Positions 1 to 7,682 of a DNA stretch of 37,188 nucleotides are shown here, piece after piece. The stretch is taken from contig CALMFG010000171.1 of assembly GCA_937863465.1 (NCBI GenBank), forward strand, positions 1-37,188. Reading direction: 5' to 3'. Under the pieces are notes generated by a model that had not been told where the DNA came from, did not search any database, and worked only from the letters and a program-made list of their open reading frames with translations. The position numbers were made by a program, and so were the translations under genes. The first letter of the stretch is position 1, and every line of letters begins with the position of its first letter. The stretch comes from an uncultured Clostridia bacterium. GTDB taxonomy: Bacteria; Bacillota; Clostridia; Christensenellales; CALMFG01.

Positions 1-386
1 GCGTCCACCTTCAGCCCGAAAGTGATGACCGGGATGTCTAAGTAAGCCACGATTCGCACCAGATCCCATACGTTGTCCTCGCTAAGAAACTGCGCTTCGT
101 CAATCATCAAAACCGAAATCGGTTTGCCTGAGCTCTCCGCTTCGATTTGTTTAGCCTTGATGGTTCGGTACATCCACCCTTTGTCGGGCAGTGAAAGAAA
201 ATCCGCTTTGCGCTTAATCATACCGTCTTCCAGACGGCTGATGATGAAATCCCCTTCTTTGGTGTCTATTTTCGGCTTGATGCAGAGAATCCGGCGCCCG
301 TTTTTTTCGTAGTCATACGCAATCTGCAAAAGCTGGGTGGACTTCCCCGCGTTCATCACCGCGTATCGGAAAAATAGTTTTGCCAT
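1..386 (-). CDS. tdk: Thymidine kinase, 3' part cut by window edge
   Basis: Phosphorylates thymidine (and deoxyuridine) with ATP in the cytosol, a pyrimidine salvage step. The visible 128 codons from the ATG at 386 include the type II thymidine kinase P-loop (MNAGKSTQLL, about residues 11-20) and the DEAQF motif carrying the catalytic glutamate. The family is usually about 190-205 residues, so the C-terminal zinc/lasso part lies outside the window. The start is favoured because an AGGGAGA ribosome binding site sits just before it and overlaps the stop codon of the upstream permease; only 5 bases separate the genes. This makes it the last visible cistron of the nucleoside ABC importer operon, which suggests that imported nucleosides are trapped by phosphorylation. 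The identification is secure; the operon role is inferred. Confidence 0.95.
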   Translation of the reverse strand, partial: MAKLFFRYAVMNAGKSTQLLQIAYDYEKNGRRILCIKPKIDTKEGDFIISRLEDGMIKRKADFLSLPDKGWMYRTIKAKQIEAESSGKPISVLMIDEAQFLSEDNVWDLVRIVAYLDIPVITFGLKVD

Positions 387-391
387 TCTCC

Positions 392-1345
392 CTACCTCTC
401 ACCCGGGTCATACGGAATTCCTTCAGCCTTCGGCGCCTGCGAGTTTCTGGACGAAACAGCCAGAACAACCAGTGTCGCGATGTACGGGATCATCTTGTAG
501 ATATCGCTGGAAATATCCAGTTCCTTAAGCCCCGGAATGCCGGAATACGCTGCCGAAACAGTTTTCATGAAGCCGAAGAAGAACGCCGCCCAAAGGATGC
601 GCTGGGGCTTCCATTGGCCGAAAATCAACACAGCGAGTGCCAGAAAGCCGTAGCCCGAGACATCCGCGCTGAACGCTGTGGATGTGGGAACCACAAAGAT
701 GAGCCCGCCGAGTCCGGCGAATGCGCCGGAAATCAGCACACCCGCATAACGCATCTTGTAGACATTGATGCCCACCGAATCGGCCGCCTGCGGGTGTTCC
801 CCGCACGCGCGAAGACGCAGGCCGAATTTTGTGCGGTAAAGCACGATGGTCGAAATGACCAGAATTATCAGGCCGATGTATGTGGTGATGTAGCAGTTCT
901 GGAACAAGAGCGGGCCTACGACAGGGATATCCCCAAGCAGTGGAACCGATTCAATCCGGAACGTGTTTAAGAAGTTGATGTCTTTGCTTCCCTGAATGGT
1001 TCTGGCGACAAAGATGGCAAAGGCCGGCGCAAACATATTCAGTGCCGTGCCCGAGATGACCTGATCGGCTTTCATGTTGATGGAAGCATACGCATGCAGC
1101 AGTGAGAAAATCATGCCCGCCGCCATGGAAACCAGTATCGCAATCAACAGCAGTCCCTGGCCGGACATATAATCCTGCAGGGCGTTGATCGTGAATATGG
1201 ATGCAAACGCGCCAATCAGCATGATGCCTTCCAACGCGATATTGACCACGCCGCTGCGTTCCGAGAACATACCACCCAGAGCGACGATGAGCAGCGGGAT
1301 GGAGAAGAACATGGTCTGCTGGACCAGAAAATATAGTGTATTCAT
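392..1345 (-). CDS. Nucleoside ABC transporter permease, second subunit (NupQ/YufQ type)
   Basis: A 317-residue integral membrane protein of the BPD_transp_2 permease family, with about 8-10 hydrophobic segments and a long soluble-looking loop near GEHPQAADSVGIN (about residues 180-195), the region expected to contact the ATPase. It would form one half of the membrane channel of a BMP-type (RbsC-like) importer for purine or other nucleosides. Its start overlaps the end of the other permease by 4 bases, a sign of translational coupling, and thymidine kinase follows 5 bases after its stop. The family assignment is firm. The exact substrate cannot be read from the sequence. Confidence 0.93.
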   Translation of the reverse strand: MNTLYFLVQQTMFFSIPLLIVALGGMFSERSGVVNIALEGIMLIGAFASIFTINALQDYMSGQGLLLIAILVSMAAGMIFSLLHAYASINMKADQVISGTALNMFAPAFAIFVARTIQGSKDINFLNTFRIESVPLLGDIPVVGPLLFQNCYITTYIGLIILVISTIVLYRTKFGLRLRACGEHPQAADSVGINVYKMRYAGVLISGAFAGLGGLIFVVPTSTAFSADVSGYGFLALAVLIFGQWKPQRILWAAFFFGFMKTVSAAYSGIPGLKELDISSDIYKMIPYIATLVVLAVSSRNSQAPKAEGIPYDPGER

Positions 1346-2478
1346 GATTGGCTTCCTCCTTCTGCTGAAATCTCCGCGGCTTCCGCCTTGCTTTTTTCCT
1401 TTTCCTCCGCTTTGCTCTGGTAACGGGCAATGATGTTTTTAACAATCAGCGCAAACGCCGAGAAGTAGATAATCGCGGCAATAATGATTTCGATGACTTC
1501 AGGGACGAAATCATACAACTGCATATAGAAGCCGCCGATGTTGATATACGCGATAAATAAAGCCGCAAAGAACACGCCGATGGGGTTGGATAGCCCTAAG
1601 AGTGCTATCGGGATACCCATAAAGCCTTCGCTGTGCAGCGTGTCGATGACACGGATATATTTGCCCGCGCCCGCGAGATAGATCATTCCGCCGGCCGCAC
1701 CGGCCAAAGCACCCGCAATCACCATGGCCATCACGACGTTCCGTTTGGCATTGATGCCGGCATACTGGCTGGCGTTCGGGTTGTGTCCGCAGGCGATGAG
1801 TTCATAGCCGAACACGGTTTTGTTGAGGATGATATGGACAATGACCACGATAATCATCGCAATAAAGAAACCGCCGTTGACGCTGGAATCCGGGAAGATT
1901 TTATCCAATCCCATCGCCGGAATATTCGCCGTTTGAAGCACTGGCTGTGTCTGGTTTCTCAGTTTGTCGTAAACGGTTTGGGTGATCAGCAGATTGACCA
2001 AATGCATGCCCGTATAGTTGAGCATAATTGATGAAATAACTTCATGTACGTTTAAGTAGGCTTTCAGGAAACCGACAATGCCGGCCCAGATGGCGCCAGC
2101 CACCATGGCCGCCAAAAACGCGACCACCCAATGAAAGCCGCCGAGTCCTAAATCGAGATTGCCAAGCAAAACCGCCACATATGCGCCCACGACCAGCTGT
2201 CCGGATGCGCCGATATTGAAAAGACCGGTTTTAAACGCAAAGCCGACGGAGAGGCCGGTTAAAATCAAAGGCGTCGCCGTGTACAGCACGTCGCCAAGGC
2301 CTTGCGCGCCTCCCGTGATTCCGCCAGCCAAAATGGAGACAAATCCCGGTAGCGCCTGTGAAGGATTGGTCACTAACAAAATGATTAGCCCAAACAGAAG
2401 GCCCATGACGATGGCGGCAATCGAAGCCGATACGTTGGAAAAAGTAGGTGTTTTCACCCATTGCTTCAGTTTTTTCAT
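1342..2478 (-). CDS. Nucleoside ABC transporter permease, first subunit (NupP/YufP type)
   Basis: A 378-residue membrane protein with a short basic N-terminus, one transmembrane segment near residues 20-40, and the multi-span permease core of sugar/nucleoside BMP-type importers. The ATPase-contact loop is recognisable at GHNPNASQYAGINAKR (about residue 230). The C-terminal tail of about 30 residues is strongly charged (KAEEKEKSKAEAAE) and probably cytoplasmic. It overlaps the ATPase gene by 4 bases at its start and the second permease by 4 bases at its end, so the three genes are likely translated as a coupled unit. Together the two permeases form the heterodimeric channel. Confidence 0.93.
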   Translation of the reverse strand: MKKLKQWVKTPTFSNVSASIAAIVMGLLFGLIILLVTNPSQALPGFVSILAGGITGGAQGLGDVLYTATPLILTGLSVGFAFKTGLFNIGASGQLVVGAYVAVLLGNLDLGLGGFHWVVAFLAAMVAGAIWAGIVGFLKAYLNVHEVISSIMLNYTGMHLVNLLITQTVYDKLRNQTQPVLQTANIPAMGLDKIFPDSSVNGGFFIAMIIVVIVHIILNKTVFGYELIACGHNPNASQYAGINAKRNVVMAMVIAGALAGAAGGMIYLAGAGKYIRVIDTLHSEGFMGIPIALLGLSNPIGVFFAALFIAYINIGGFYMQLYDFVPEVIEIIIAAIIYFSAFALIVKNIIARYQSKAEEKEKSKAEAAEISAEGGSQS

Positions 2479-4004
2479 ACCACCTTCTCCTCTCGCTTCG
2501 CGCCGGACATATAGAGGCCCAGTTCCTGAATCGTTGTCTTTTTGGGGTCCACATTGGCGACAATTTCGCCCTCGTACAACACCAGTATCCGGTCACTGAC
2601 ATTCATGACTTCTTCAAGTTCCAGAGAGACCAGCAGGACGCCCTTGCCATTGTCCCGCTGTTCCACCAATTGCTTATGGATATATTCGATAGCCCCGACA
2701 TCCAGACCGCGTGTCGGCTGAACCGCGACCAGCAGGTCGGGGTTCATGTCAATCTCGCGCGCCACAATCGCTTTCTGCTGGTTGCCGCCCGACATGGACC
2801 GCGCCAGCGTCTTTCCGCCCTGTCCGGTTCTAACGTCAAACTCCTCAATCAGCTTATCTGCGTACGCGTTGATTTCATTAAATTTTAAAAATCCGTTTTT
2901 TTGGAACTGCTCTTTAAAGTACGACTGCAGCACCAGGTTTTTGGCCAGCGAGTAATCCAGAATCAGGCCGTGCTTATGCCGATCTTCCGGAATATGTGAC
3001 ATCCCCATTTCTGAGCGATGGCGGATGGTGCTGTGCGTAATATCCTTGCCGTTCAATGTGATAGTCCCTGCATTGACCGGCCCAAGCCCCGTCAGGGCAT
3101 ACACAAGTTCGGACTGGCCGTTGCCGTCGATGCCCGCAACGCAGACAATTTCACCCGCGCGGACTTTAAACGAAACATTGTGCACGACATTCTTCTTGGA
3201 AAGCTTAGAAAGAACGGTCAGATGCGACACATCCAAAATCTCGCGGCCGGGTTTGCAAACGCCTTTATGAACTGCAAAATCCACCTTCCGGCCGACCATC
3301 ATTTCTGAAAGCTTTTCTTTCGATGTCGTCGCCACATCGACGGTGTCGATATATTTGCCTTTTCGCAGGATGGTGCATCGCTGCGCGGCCTGCTTAATTT
3401 CTTCCAGCTTATGTGTGATAAAGAGGATGGATTTGCCTTCGTCCCGCAGACTTCGCATAATGCTCATCAGTTCGATAATCTCCTGCGGTGTCAGCATAGC
3501 GGTCGGTTCATCAAAAATCAGAATTTCATTATCGCGATACAGCATTTTCAAAATTTCAACGCGCTGCTGCATCCCCACCGTGATGTCCGAAGTCAGCGCA
3601 TCCGGGTCGATAAACAATTGATATTTATTGGAAAGCGCCATCACTTTTTCGCGTGCTTCGCCCATATCCAAAAGGCCGCGTTTGACCGTTTCCACGCCCA
3701 GCATGATGTTTTCCAGCGCCGTGAAATTATGCACCAGTTTAAAATGCTGATGCACCATGCCGATGCCGTAATCATTGGCATCGTTGGGGTTGGTGATATG
3801 AATCACTTCGCCGTTCTTGCGAATCTCGCCTTTCTCCGGCCGGTATAAGCCGAAGAGGATACTCATCAGTGTCGATTTACCCGCGCCGTTTTCGCCGAGC
3901 AAGGCGTGAATCTCTCCGGGTTTCAGTTTCAGCGTAACATTGTCGTTAGCGACCACGCCGGGAAACTCCTTGGTGATGCCCAGCATCTCAATTATATAGT
4001 CCAA
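2475..4004 (-). CDS. Nucleoside ABC transporter ATPase with two fused ABC domains (NupO/YufO type)
   Basis: A 509-residue cytoplasmic ATPase with tandem ABC domains. Domain 1 (about 1-245) has a good Walker A (GENGAGKST), a VGMQQRVEIL signature typical of this family in place of LSGGQ, Walker B ILIFDEP and the switch ITHK. Domain 2 has a degenerate Walker A (AGIDGNGQSE), signature MSGGNQQK and VAVQPTRGLD, again normal for the family, so only one site is expected to be fully active. The start appears to be TTG at 4004, six bases after GGAGG (4011-4015). An ATG at 4009 lies too close to the ribosome binding site and opens only a five-codon frame. It energises the two permeases encoded downstream. 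Confidence 0.95.
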   Translation of the reverse strand: MDYIIEMLGITKEFPGVVANDNVTLKLKPGEIHALLGENGAGKSTLMSILFGLYRPEKGEIRKNGEVIHITNPNDANDYGIGMVHQHFKLVHNFTALENIMLGVETVKRGLLDMGEAREKVMALSNKYQLFIDPDALTSDITVGMQQRVEILKMLYRDNEILIFDEPTAMLTPQEIIELMSIMRSLRDEGKSILFITHKLEEIKQAAQRCTILRKGKYIDTVDVATTSKEKLSEMMVGRKVDFAVHKGVCKPGREILDVSHLTVLSKLSKKNVVHNVSFKVRAGEIVCVAGIDGNGQSELVYALTGLGPVNAGTITLNGKDITHSTIRHRSEMGMSHIPEDRHKHGLILDYSLAKNLVLQSYFKEQFQKNGFLKFNEINAYADKLIEEFDVRTGQGGKTLARSMSGGNQQKAIVAREIDMNPDLLVAVQPTRGLDVGAIEYIHKQLVEQRDNGKGVLLVSLELEEVMNVSDRILVLYEGEIVANVDPKKTTIQELGLYMSGAKREEKVV

Positions 4005-4031
4005 ACCATACCTCCGTTTTTCTGCCCTGTC

Positions 4032-4087
4032 ATGGTATATTTCAAAAAAGATATAATGATAATACCATATAATTTTTGAAATATAAA
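4032..4087 (-). promoter_or_regulatory. Candidate promoter of the importer ATPase/permease genes, flanked by an inverted repeat
   Basis: On the minus strand TTTATA (4082-4087) and TATTAT (4059-4064) are 17 bases apart, with TGG just before the -10 (extended -10 type). A perfect 12-bp inverted repeat, ATATTTCAAAAA (4037-4048) and its complement (4073-4084), brackets the -10. A second 7-bp inverted repeat, ATGGTAT (4032-4038) and ATACCAT (4062-4068), is nested with it. The -35 is weak. The symmetry suggests an operator or alternative RNA hairpins. Function is inferred. Confidence 0.45.
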
Positions 4088-4100
4088 TCCGTTGCCATAA

Positions 4101-4140
4101 TAAAATTAAAAAGGATGCTTTGCAAAGAAAGCATCCTTTT
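4101..4140 (-). terminator. Terminator between BMP lipoprotein and transporter ATPase genes
   Basis: A perfect 13-bp stem (4109-4121 with 4128-4140) and a 6-base loop, followed on the minus strand by TTTTTAATTTTA. It lies 14 bases past the stop of the lipoprotein gene. It should end most transcripts and so give more binding protein than ATPase and permease, as is common for ABC importers. Confidence 0.85.
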
Positions 4141-4153
4141 AATCGTGAACTAA

Positions 4154-5239
4154 TTATTCAACAACTGTGACTTTAACAATGGAGAGCGGAAGCGCAGTTA
4201 CATCAACCGAGTTTCCATCTGCATCGGTGTCTTTTACAATACCGCTTCTGATGCCGTCAGTGTCAGCAACCAGTTTTGCATAAATCGCATCGTAATCAGC
4301 CTGAGTGAAAGTGGTGAATCTGCTGAAGTCGCTCGGCAGACCAACAGCGCCGATCGTGATATCCAGAGTCTCAGAAACGCCGCCCTTGAAAGCGCCGTCA
4401 TAGTAGCTCTTTAAACCAGCCTGAACGGAAACAGCCAGTTCCTTCTTCGCAGAAGTGATAACTGTCTTGGATTCAGGTGACTGATCAACGTCTACGCCGA
4501 TAACTTTTGCATCAGCCGCTTCGGCAGCTGCCATAACCGAGTTGCCCACTTTGCCGCCAGCAGCGAAGATTACCTGGGTACCATCAGCGAACCATGTTGC
4601 CGCTGTGGTCTGGTTTTTCGGAGTCGCCGCAAAGTCGCCGGTGTAGTGATATTTCACTTCAACGGAAGATACGCCCATTTCGTTAGCCGCATATTCTGCG
4701 CCCTGCAGGAAGCCATAGCCAAAGCGGATAACCGCAGGAACAGCCATGCCGCCCATGAAGCCGAGTTTCGTGTATCCTTCTTTTACAGCCGCATAACCAG
4801 CCAGGAAGCCGGACTGCTGTTCTGCATAGAAGATGGAATATACGTTCTTTTCGATACGATATTCGGAGTAGTCTTCATTGTGCGGTGTGCCATCCAGAAG
4901 GATGAAGGATACATCCGGATACTTGTCCTGAGCAACAAAGATAGCGGGTTCAAACAGGTAGCCAGGGGTAACAACGATTTTTGCACCGCCAGTGACGGCC
5001 AAATCAATCGCAGCGACATATGCGTCTGTTGAAACCTCGGTCGGTTTATAGTACTTGTAGGAAATATCGTTTGCTTTCGCATATTCAACGATACCTTCCC
5101 ATGTGCCCTGATTGAACGATTTGTCATCGATTTCACCGGCATCTGTAATCATGGCAATTTCATAGGTCTTGGATGCGCATCCAGTAAATACAGCTGTTAA
5201 AAGAATTACAGCGAGTACGACCACTAAAATTTTCTTCAT
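4154..5239 (-). CDS. BMP-family nucleoside-binding lipoprotein
   Basis: A 361-residue extracytoplasmic substrate-binding lipoprotein of the BMP/PnrA family, which delivers purine or other nucleosides to the ABC importer encoded just downstream. It has a lysine-led signal peptide, a hydrophobic stretch at about 4-17 and a lipobox VFTGC with the lipidated cysteine at 21. The mature start TYEIAMITDAGEIDDKSFNQGTW is diagnostic: BMP proteins carry this D-x-G-x-IDDKSFNQ segment in the ligand pocket. The ribosome binding site AAAGGAG is well placed. It has its own promoter and is followed by a terminator, so it is probably made in excess of the ATPase and permeases. Length is normal for the family. 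The precise ligand is not evident. Confidence 0.95.
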   Translation of the reverse strand: MKKILVVVLAVILLTAVFTGCASKTYEIAMITDAGEIDDKSFNQGTWEGIVEYAKANDISYKYYKPTEVSTDAYVAAIDLAVTGGAKIVVTPGYLFEPAIFVAQDKYPDVSFILLDGTPHNEDYSEYRIEKNVYSIFYAEQQSGFLAGYAAVKEGYTKLGFMGGMAVPAVIRFGYGFLQGAEYAANEMGVSSVEVKYHYTGDFAATPKNQTTAATWFADGTQVIFAAGGKVGNSVMAAAEAADAKVIGVDVDQSPESKTVITSAKKELAVSVQAGLKSYYDGAFKGGVSETLDITIGAVGLPSDFSRFTTFTQADYDAIYAKLVADTDGIRSGIVKDTDADGNSVDVTALPLSIVKVTVVE

Positions 5240-5275
5240 ATTTTGCTCTCCTTTAAAATATTATGTTACTTAAAT

Positions 5276-5304
5276 ATTATATCAACAGTTATTGTCGTTT
5301 ACAA
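5276..5304 (-). promoter_or_regulatory. Promoter of BMP nucleoside importer operon
   Basis: TTGTAA (5299-5304), a 17-base spacer and TATAAT (5276-5281) on the minus strand, with TGA before the -10 giving an extended -10. It is about 36 bases upstream of the BMP start codon. No purine riboswitch-like structure fits in so short a leader. Confidence 0.85.
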
Positions 5305-5344
5305 ACAGAAATTTATTATAATACTATTACATTCTCAAGGAAAA

Positions 5345-6409
5345 TTAAGGTTTGATCGGTTCATAATAGAGCTTCAAAATGAGTTCGGCCAGCGCGTCCG
5401 AATCCACGAGATAGGCGCTTCGATAATCGCCAAAATGGCTGCCCGGGCGCTCATAGGTGGTGTTGCCGATGACCCCCGGAACGGTGTACAGCGATATGGA
5501 ATCCACATTGATATCGTCCATCATTGAGGCCACCGCGGCAATCTGCTCCAGCGAAAGATTGGTGTCAATGTAGCGTACCGCGTCGTCATATAGCGTCAGT
5601 GCCGCCTTCTTCCCGCCCAGCGCCTGAATCCGCTTGGCCAGCGCCATCATGAACTGCTGGTGCCGCGAAGCGCGCGAAACGTCTCCCTCGCCGGTCGAAC
5701 GATCGCGTAAGTATATCTCACACGTTTCTTCGGTCAGCGTCACCTCTTCGCCCGCATTGCCGACATTCGGGATGGTGGCATCCAGCGTAATCGGTACGCC
5801 GCCGACCACCTTGACAATCTGCGGGACGTCCTTAATATCGATGGAACAGTAGTAATCAAAGTCCAGGTTGAACAGGCCGTCCACTCCGAACAGGTTCTGG
5901 ATGGCGGTCAGAACATTGGGGTAGCGGTCCTGCTTTCGGGCGGCCGCGGAATAAGCTGCATTGATTTTGGTATGATAGGTATATTCCAGATTTCCTTTTT
6001 CATCATATTCATTAATCAGCACCCACGCATCTCTGGGTATGGAGATGACGTTGACTGTCGCCGTATCAAAATCTATCTGGAATACCATCAGCGAGTCGGT
6101 ATTGCCGCCGTCGTCCGGCCGGTCTTCCACATCGTCGAAGCCCAAAAGAACGATGTTGACAAAGGACTCCTTTTTCTCATAGTAGGTGCCTTTGTACTCC
6201 ACATCGTGCGGCACCACGGATACCGTCGGGGTCGCAGCGGCTGTGCTCTCCAAAATCAACGGCGTCGCTTCGGTTTCAAACGCGGACATCGGATCATCCT
6301 GGATGGTTTTTGCGGTTTTCAGCAATGAAGACACCGCCAGTCCGGCAAACACAATCAGCACCGCCAGAATGATAATCAGCATGGTTATAATATTGATGCG
6401 TCGGTTCAT
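5345..6409 (-). CDS. LytR-CpsA-Psr (LCP) family cell-wall glycopolymer transferase
   Basis: A 354-residue membrane-anchored extracellular protein expected to transfer undecaprenyl-linked glycopolymers (teichoic acid-like or capsule) to peptidoglycan. It has a short basic N-terminus, one transmembrane helix (about 7-29), a Thr/Ala/Pro linker (about 40-70) and the LCP domain (about 83-300) with VNIVLLGFDD, NTDSLMVFQID, ISIPRDAWV, KINAAYS and the SRASRHQQF arginine motif that binds the pyrophosphate lipid. The ATG at 6409 is preferred, after a GGGGGGG-type ribosome binding site. An in-frame start at 6466 would lie within the mreB terminator. It follows mreB directly, which fits a wall-growth role. 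No separate promoter is clear, so it may depend on read-through. Confidence 0.92.
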   Translation of the reverse strand: MNRRINIITMLIIILAVLIVFAGLAVSSLLKTAKTIQDDPMSAFETEATPLILESTAAATPTVSVVPHDVEYKGTYYEKKESFVNIVLLGFDDVEDRPDDGGNTDSLMVFQIDFDTATVNVISIPRDAWVLINEYDEKGNLEYTYHTKINAAYSAAARKQDRYPNVLTAIQNLFGVDGLFNLDFDYYCSIDIKDVPQIVKVVGGVPITLDATIPNVGNAGEEVTLTEETCEIYLRDRSTGEGDVSRASRHQQFMMALAKRIQALGGKKAALTLYDDAVRYIDTNLSLEQIAAVASMMDDINVDSISLYTVPGVIGNTTYERPGSHFGDYRSAYLVDSDALAELILKLYYEPIKP

Positions 6410-6430
6410 ACGATCCCCCCCCTGAAAATA

Positions 6431-6463
6431 AGCAAAAGACCAAGGCCAGATCAGCTTTGGTCT
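6431..6463 (-). terminator. Hairpin terminator after mreB
   Basis: A 10-bp stem with one G-U pair (6437-6446 with 6454-6463) and a 7-base loop, then TTTTGCTTATTTT on the minus strand. It sits between mreB and the LCP gene, so expression of the latter is either reduced read-through or depends on a promoter inside mreB. Confidence 0.75.
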
Positions 6464-6487
6464 CATTTCTTTTATATCCGTTAATGC

Positions 6488-7531
6488 TTAAAAACGCTGG
6501 TAATAGTCACCCCTGCGGTAGTCATAAACCGCGCCCGATGAATACAGCTCCAGGTCTTCCAAAGCCTTGCCGGTACCAATCGCCACGCAGGAAAGCGCGT
6601 CTTCGGCCACATAGCAGGGCGCATGGGTTTTTTCGGTCAGAAGCCGATCGAGTCCATACAGCAGAGACCCGCCGCCGGTCATACAGATGCCGTTTTCCGC
6701 AATATCCGACGCGAGCTCGGGCGGAGTTTGTTCCAAAACGCTATGAATGGCATCCAGAATGATGTTCAGCGGTTCTTCAAACGCCTCAATGGTCTCGTTG
6801 GATGACAGCGTCACAGTTTTCGGCATGCCCGAAATGATATTTCGTCCGGTTACTTCCATATATAACTCTTCTTTTCGGGGGTAGGCCGTACCGATATTGA
6901 TCTTAATCTCCTCGGCCGTCCGCTCTCCCAAAAGAACATTGTGCTTTTTCTTCATATATTTAATGATCGCTTCATTAAATTTGTCGCCCGCGCATTTGAC
7001 CGAGCCGGTGATGACCGCGCCGCCCATGGAGAGCACCGCAATATCACTGGTACCGCCGCCGATATCCAGAACCATGTTGCCGTAGGGCGAGGAAATATCC
7101 AGCCCGGCGCCAATAGCCGCCGCAATCGGTTCTTCGATGAGGCAGGTATGCCGCGCACCGGCTTCTTCGGTGGCGTCGATAACCGAACGTTTCTCCACCT
7201 CGGTGACGCCTGAAGGCACGCACACGACCACTCTCGGTTTAAAGAACAGCTTTCTTCCGATCACTTTGCGTAAGAAATACCGAAGCATACGCTCAGTGTC
7301 ATGAAAATTGGAAATAACGCCGTCCCGCAAAGGATGTACCGCAATGATGTTGCCCGGTGTTCTTCCCAGCATGATTTTGGCGTCTTCGCCAACCGCTAAG
7401 AGTTCTCCTGTAATTCGGTCAATCGCAACGACGCTGGGTTCACGTAGAACAATGCCCTTGCCCTTGACATAGACCAAAACGTTGGCTGTCCCAAGGTCAA
7501 TACCAACATCGTTAAATTCAAACATCGCCAT
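6488..7531 (-). CDS. mreB: Rod shape-determining protein MreB/Mbl
   Basis: A 347-residue bacterial actin that polymerises under the membrane and guides lateral wall synthesis. Actin-fold motifs are clear: phosphate 1 GIDLGTANVLVYVKGKG (from residue 10), VPSGVTEVEKR, phosphate 2 LDIGGGTSDIAVLS and the adenosine motif MTGGGSLLYGLDRLL. It starts at 7531, 12 bases after AAGGAG; a second in-frame ATG lies two codons later. Length fits the family. It stands alone, without mreC or mreD beside it, as seen for mbl or mreBH paralogues, so it may be a second copy rather than the main mreB. A C-terminal tyrosine/arginine-rich tail (YDYRRGDYYQRF) is slightly unusual. Confidence 0.95.
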   Translation of the reverse strand: MAMFEFNDVGIDLGTANVLVYVKGKGIVLREPSVVAIDRITGELLAVGEDAKIMLGRTPGNIIAVHPLRDGVISNFHDTERMLRYFLRKVIGRKLFFKPRVVVCVPSGVTEVEKRSVIDATEEAGARHTCLIEEPIAAAIGAGLDISSPYGNMVLDIGGGTSDIAVLSMGGAVITGSVKCAGDKFNEAIIKYMKKKHNVLLGERTAEEIKINIGTAYPRKEELYMEVTGRNIISGMPKTVTLSSNETIEAFEEPLNIILDAIHSVLEQTPPELASDIAENGICMTGGGSLLYGLDRLLTEKTHAPCYVAEDALSCVAIGTGKALEDLELYSSGAVYDYRRGDYYQRF

Positions 7532-7604
7532 GTAAGTTGTTTACTCCTTAAGTCTTGCGCGTGATATCGACAATCTGCGATTGTATGCATTTACACCAAA
7601 GATT

Positions 7605-7633
7605 ATCATAATATATATCGCGCTTTTTTTCAA
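7605..7633 (-). promoter_or_regulatory. mreB promoter
   Basis: TTGAAA (7628-7633), a 17-base spacer and TATGAT (7605-7610) on the minus strand. Immediately upstream lies a 6-bp inverted repeat, CTGTGC...GCACAG (7634-7649, 4-base loop). That hairpin lacks a T-run, so it may be a protein site or a weak end for the truA transcript. Confidence 0.75.
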
Positions 7634-7682
7634 CTGTGCCTTTGCACAGCGCTTATTATCTATAAATAATAACGATTAAAAA

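Noticed and set aside
380-970. A 196-codon plus-strand frame at the start of the window
   Set aside because: It is antisense to the permease gene and starts within it. There is no ribosome binding site or recognisable domain.
3992-4009. Five-codon frame (MVWTI) starting at an ATG before the transporter ATPase
   Set aside because: Only one base separates it from GGAGG, too close for initiation. The TTG at 4004 fits better, so a regulatory leader peptide is not supported.
5240-5344. Purine riboswitch before the BMP operon
   Set aside because: The leader after the promoter is only about 30 bases, too short for the aptamer, and no conserved loop sequences are present.
6410-6466. Earlier start for the LCP protein at 6466
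   Set aside because: It would begin inside the mreB terminator hairpin. The ATG at 6409 has a strong ribosome binding site and gives a normal membrane anchor.
7634-7649. Hairpin as a terminator for truA
   Set aside because: The 6-bp stem is followed by TTGAAAAAAA on the minus strand, not by T's, and the bases belong to the mreB promoter.
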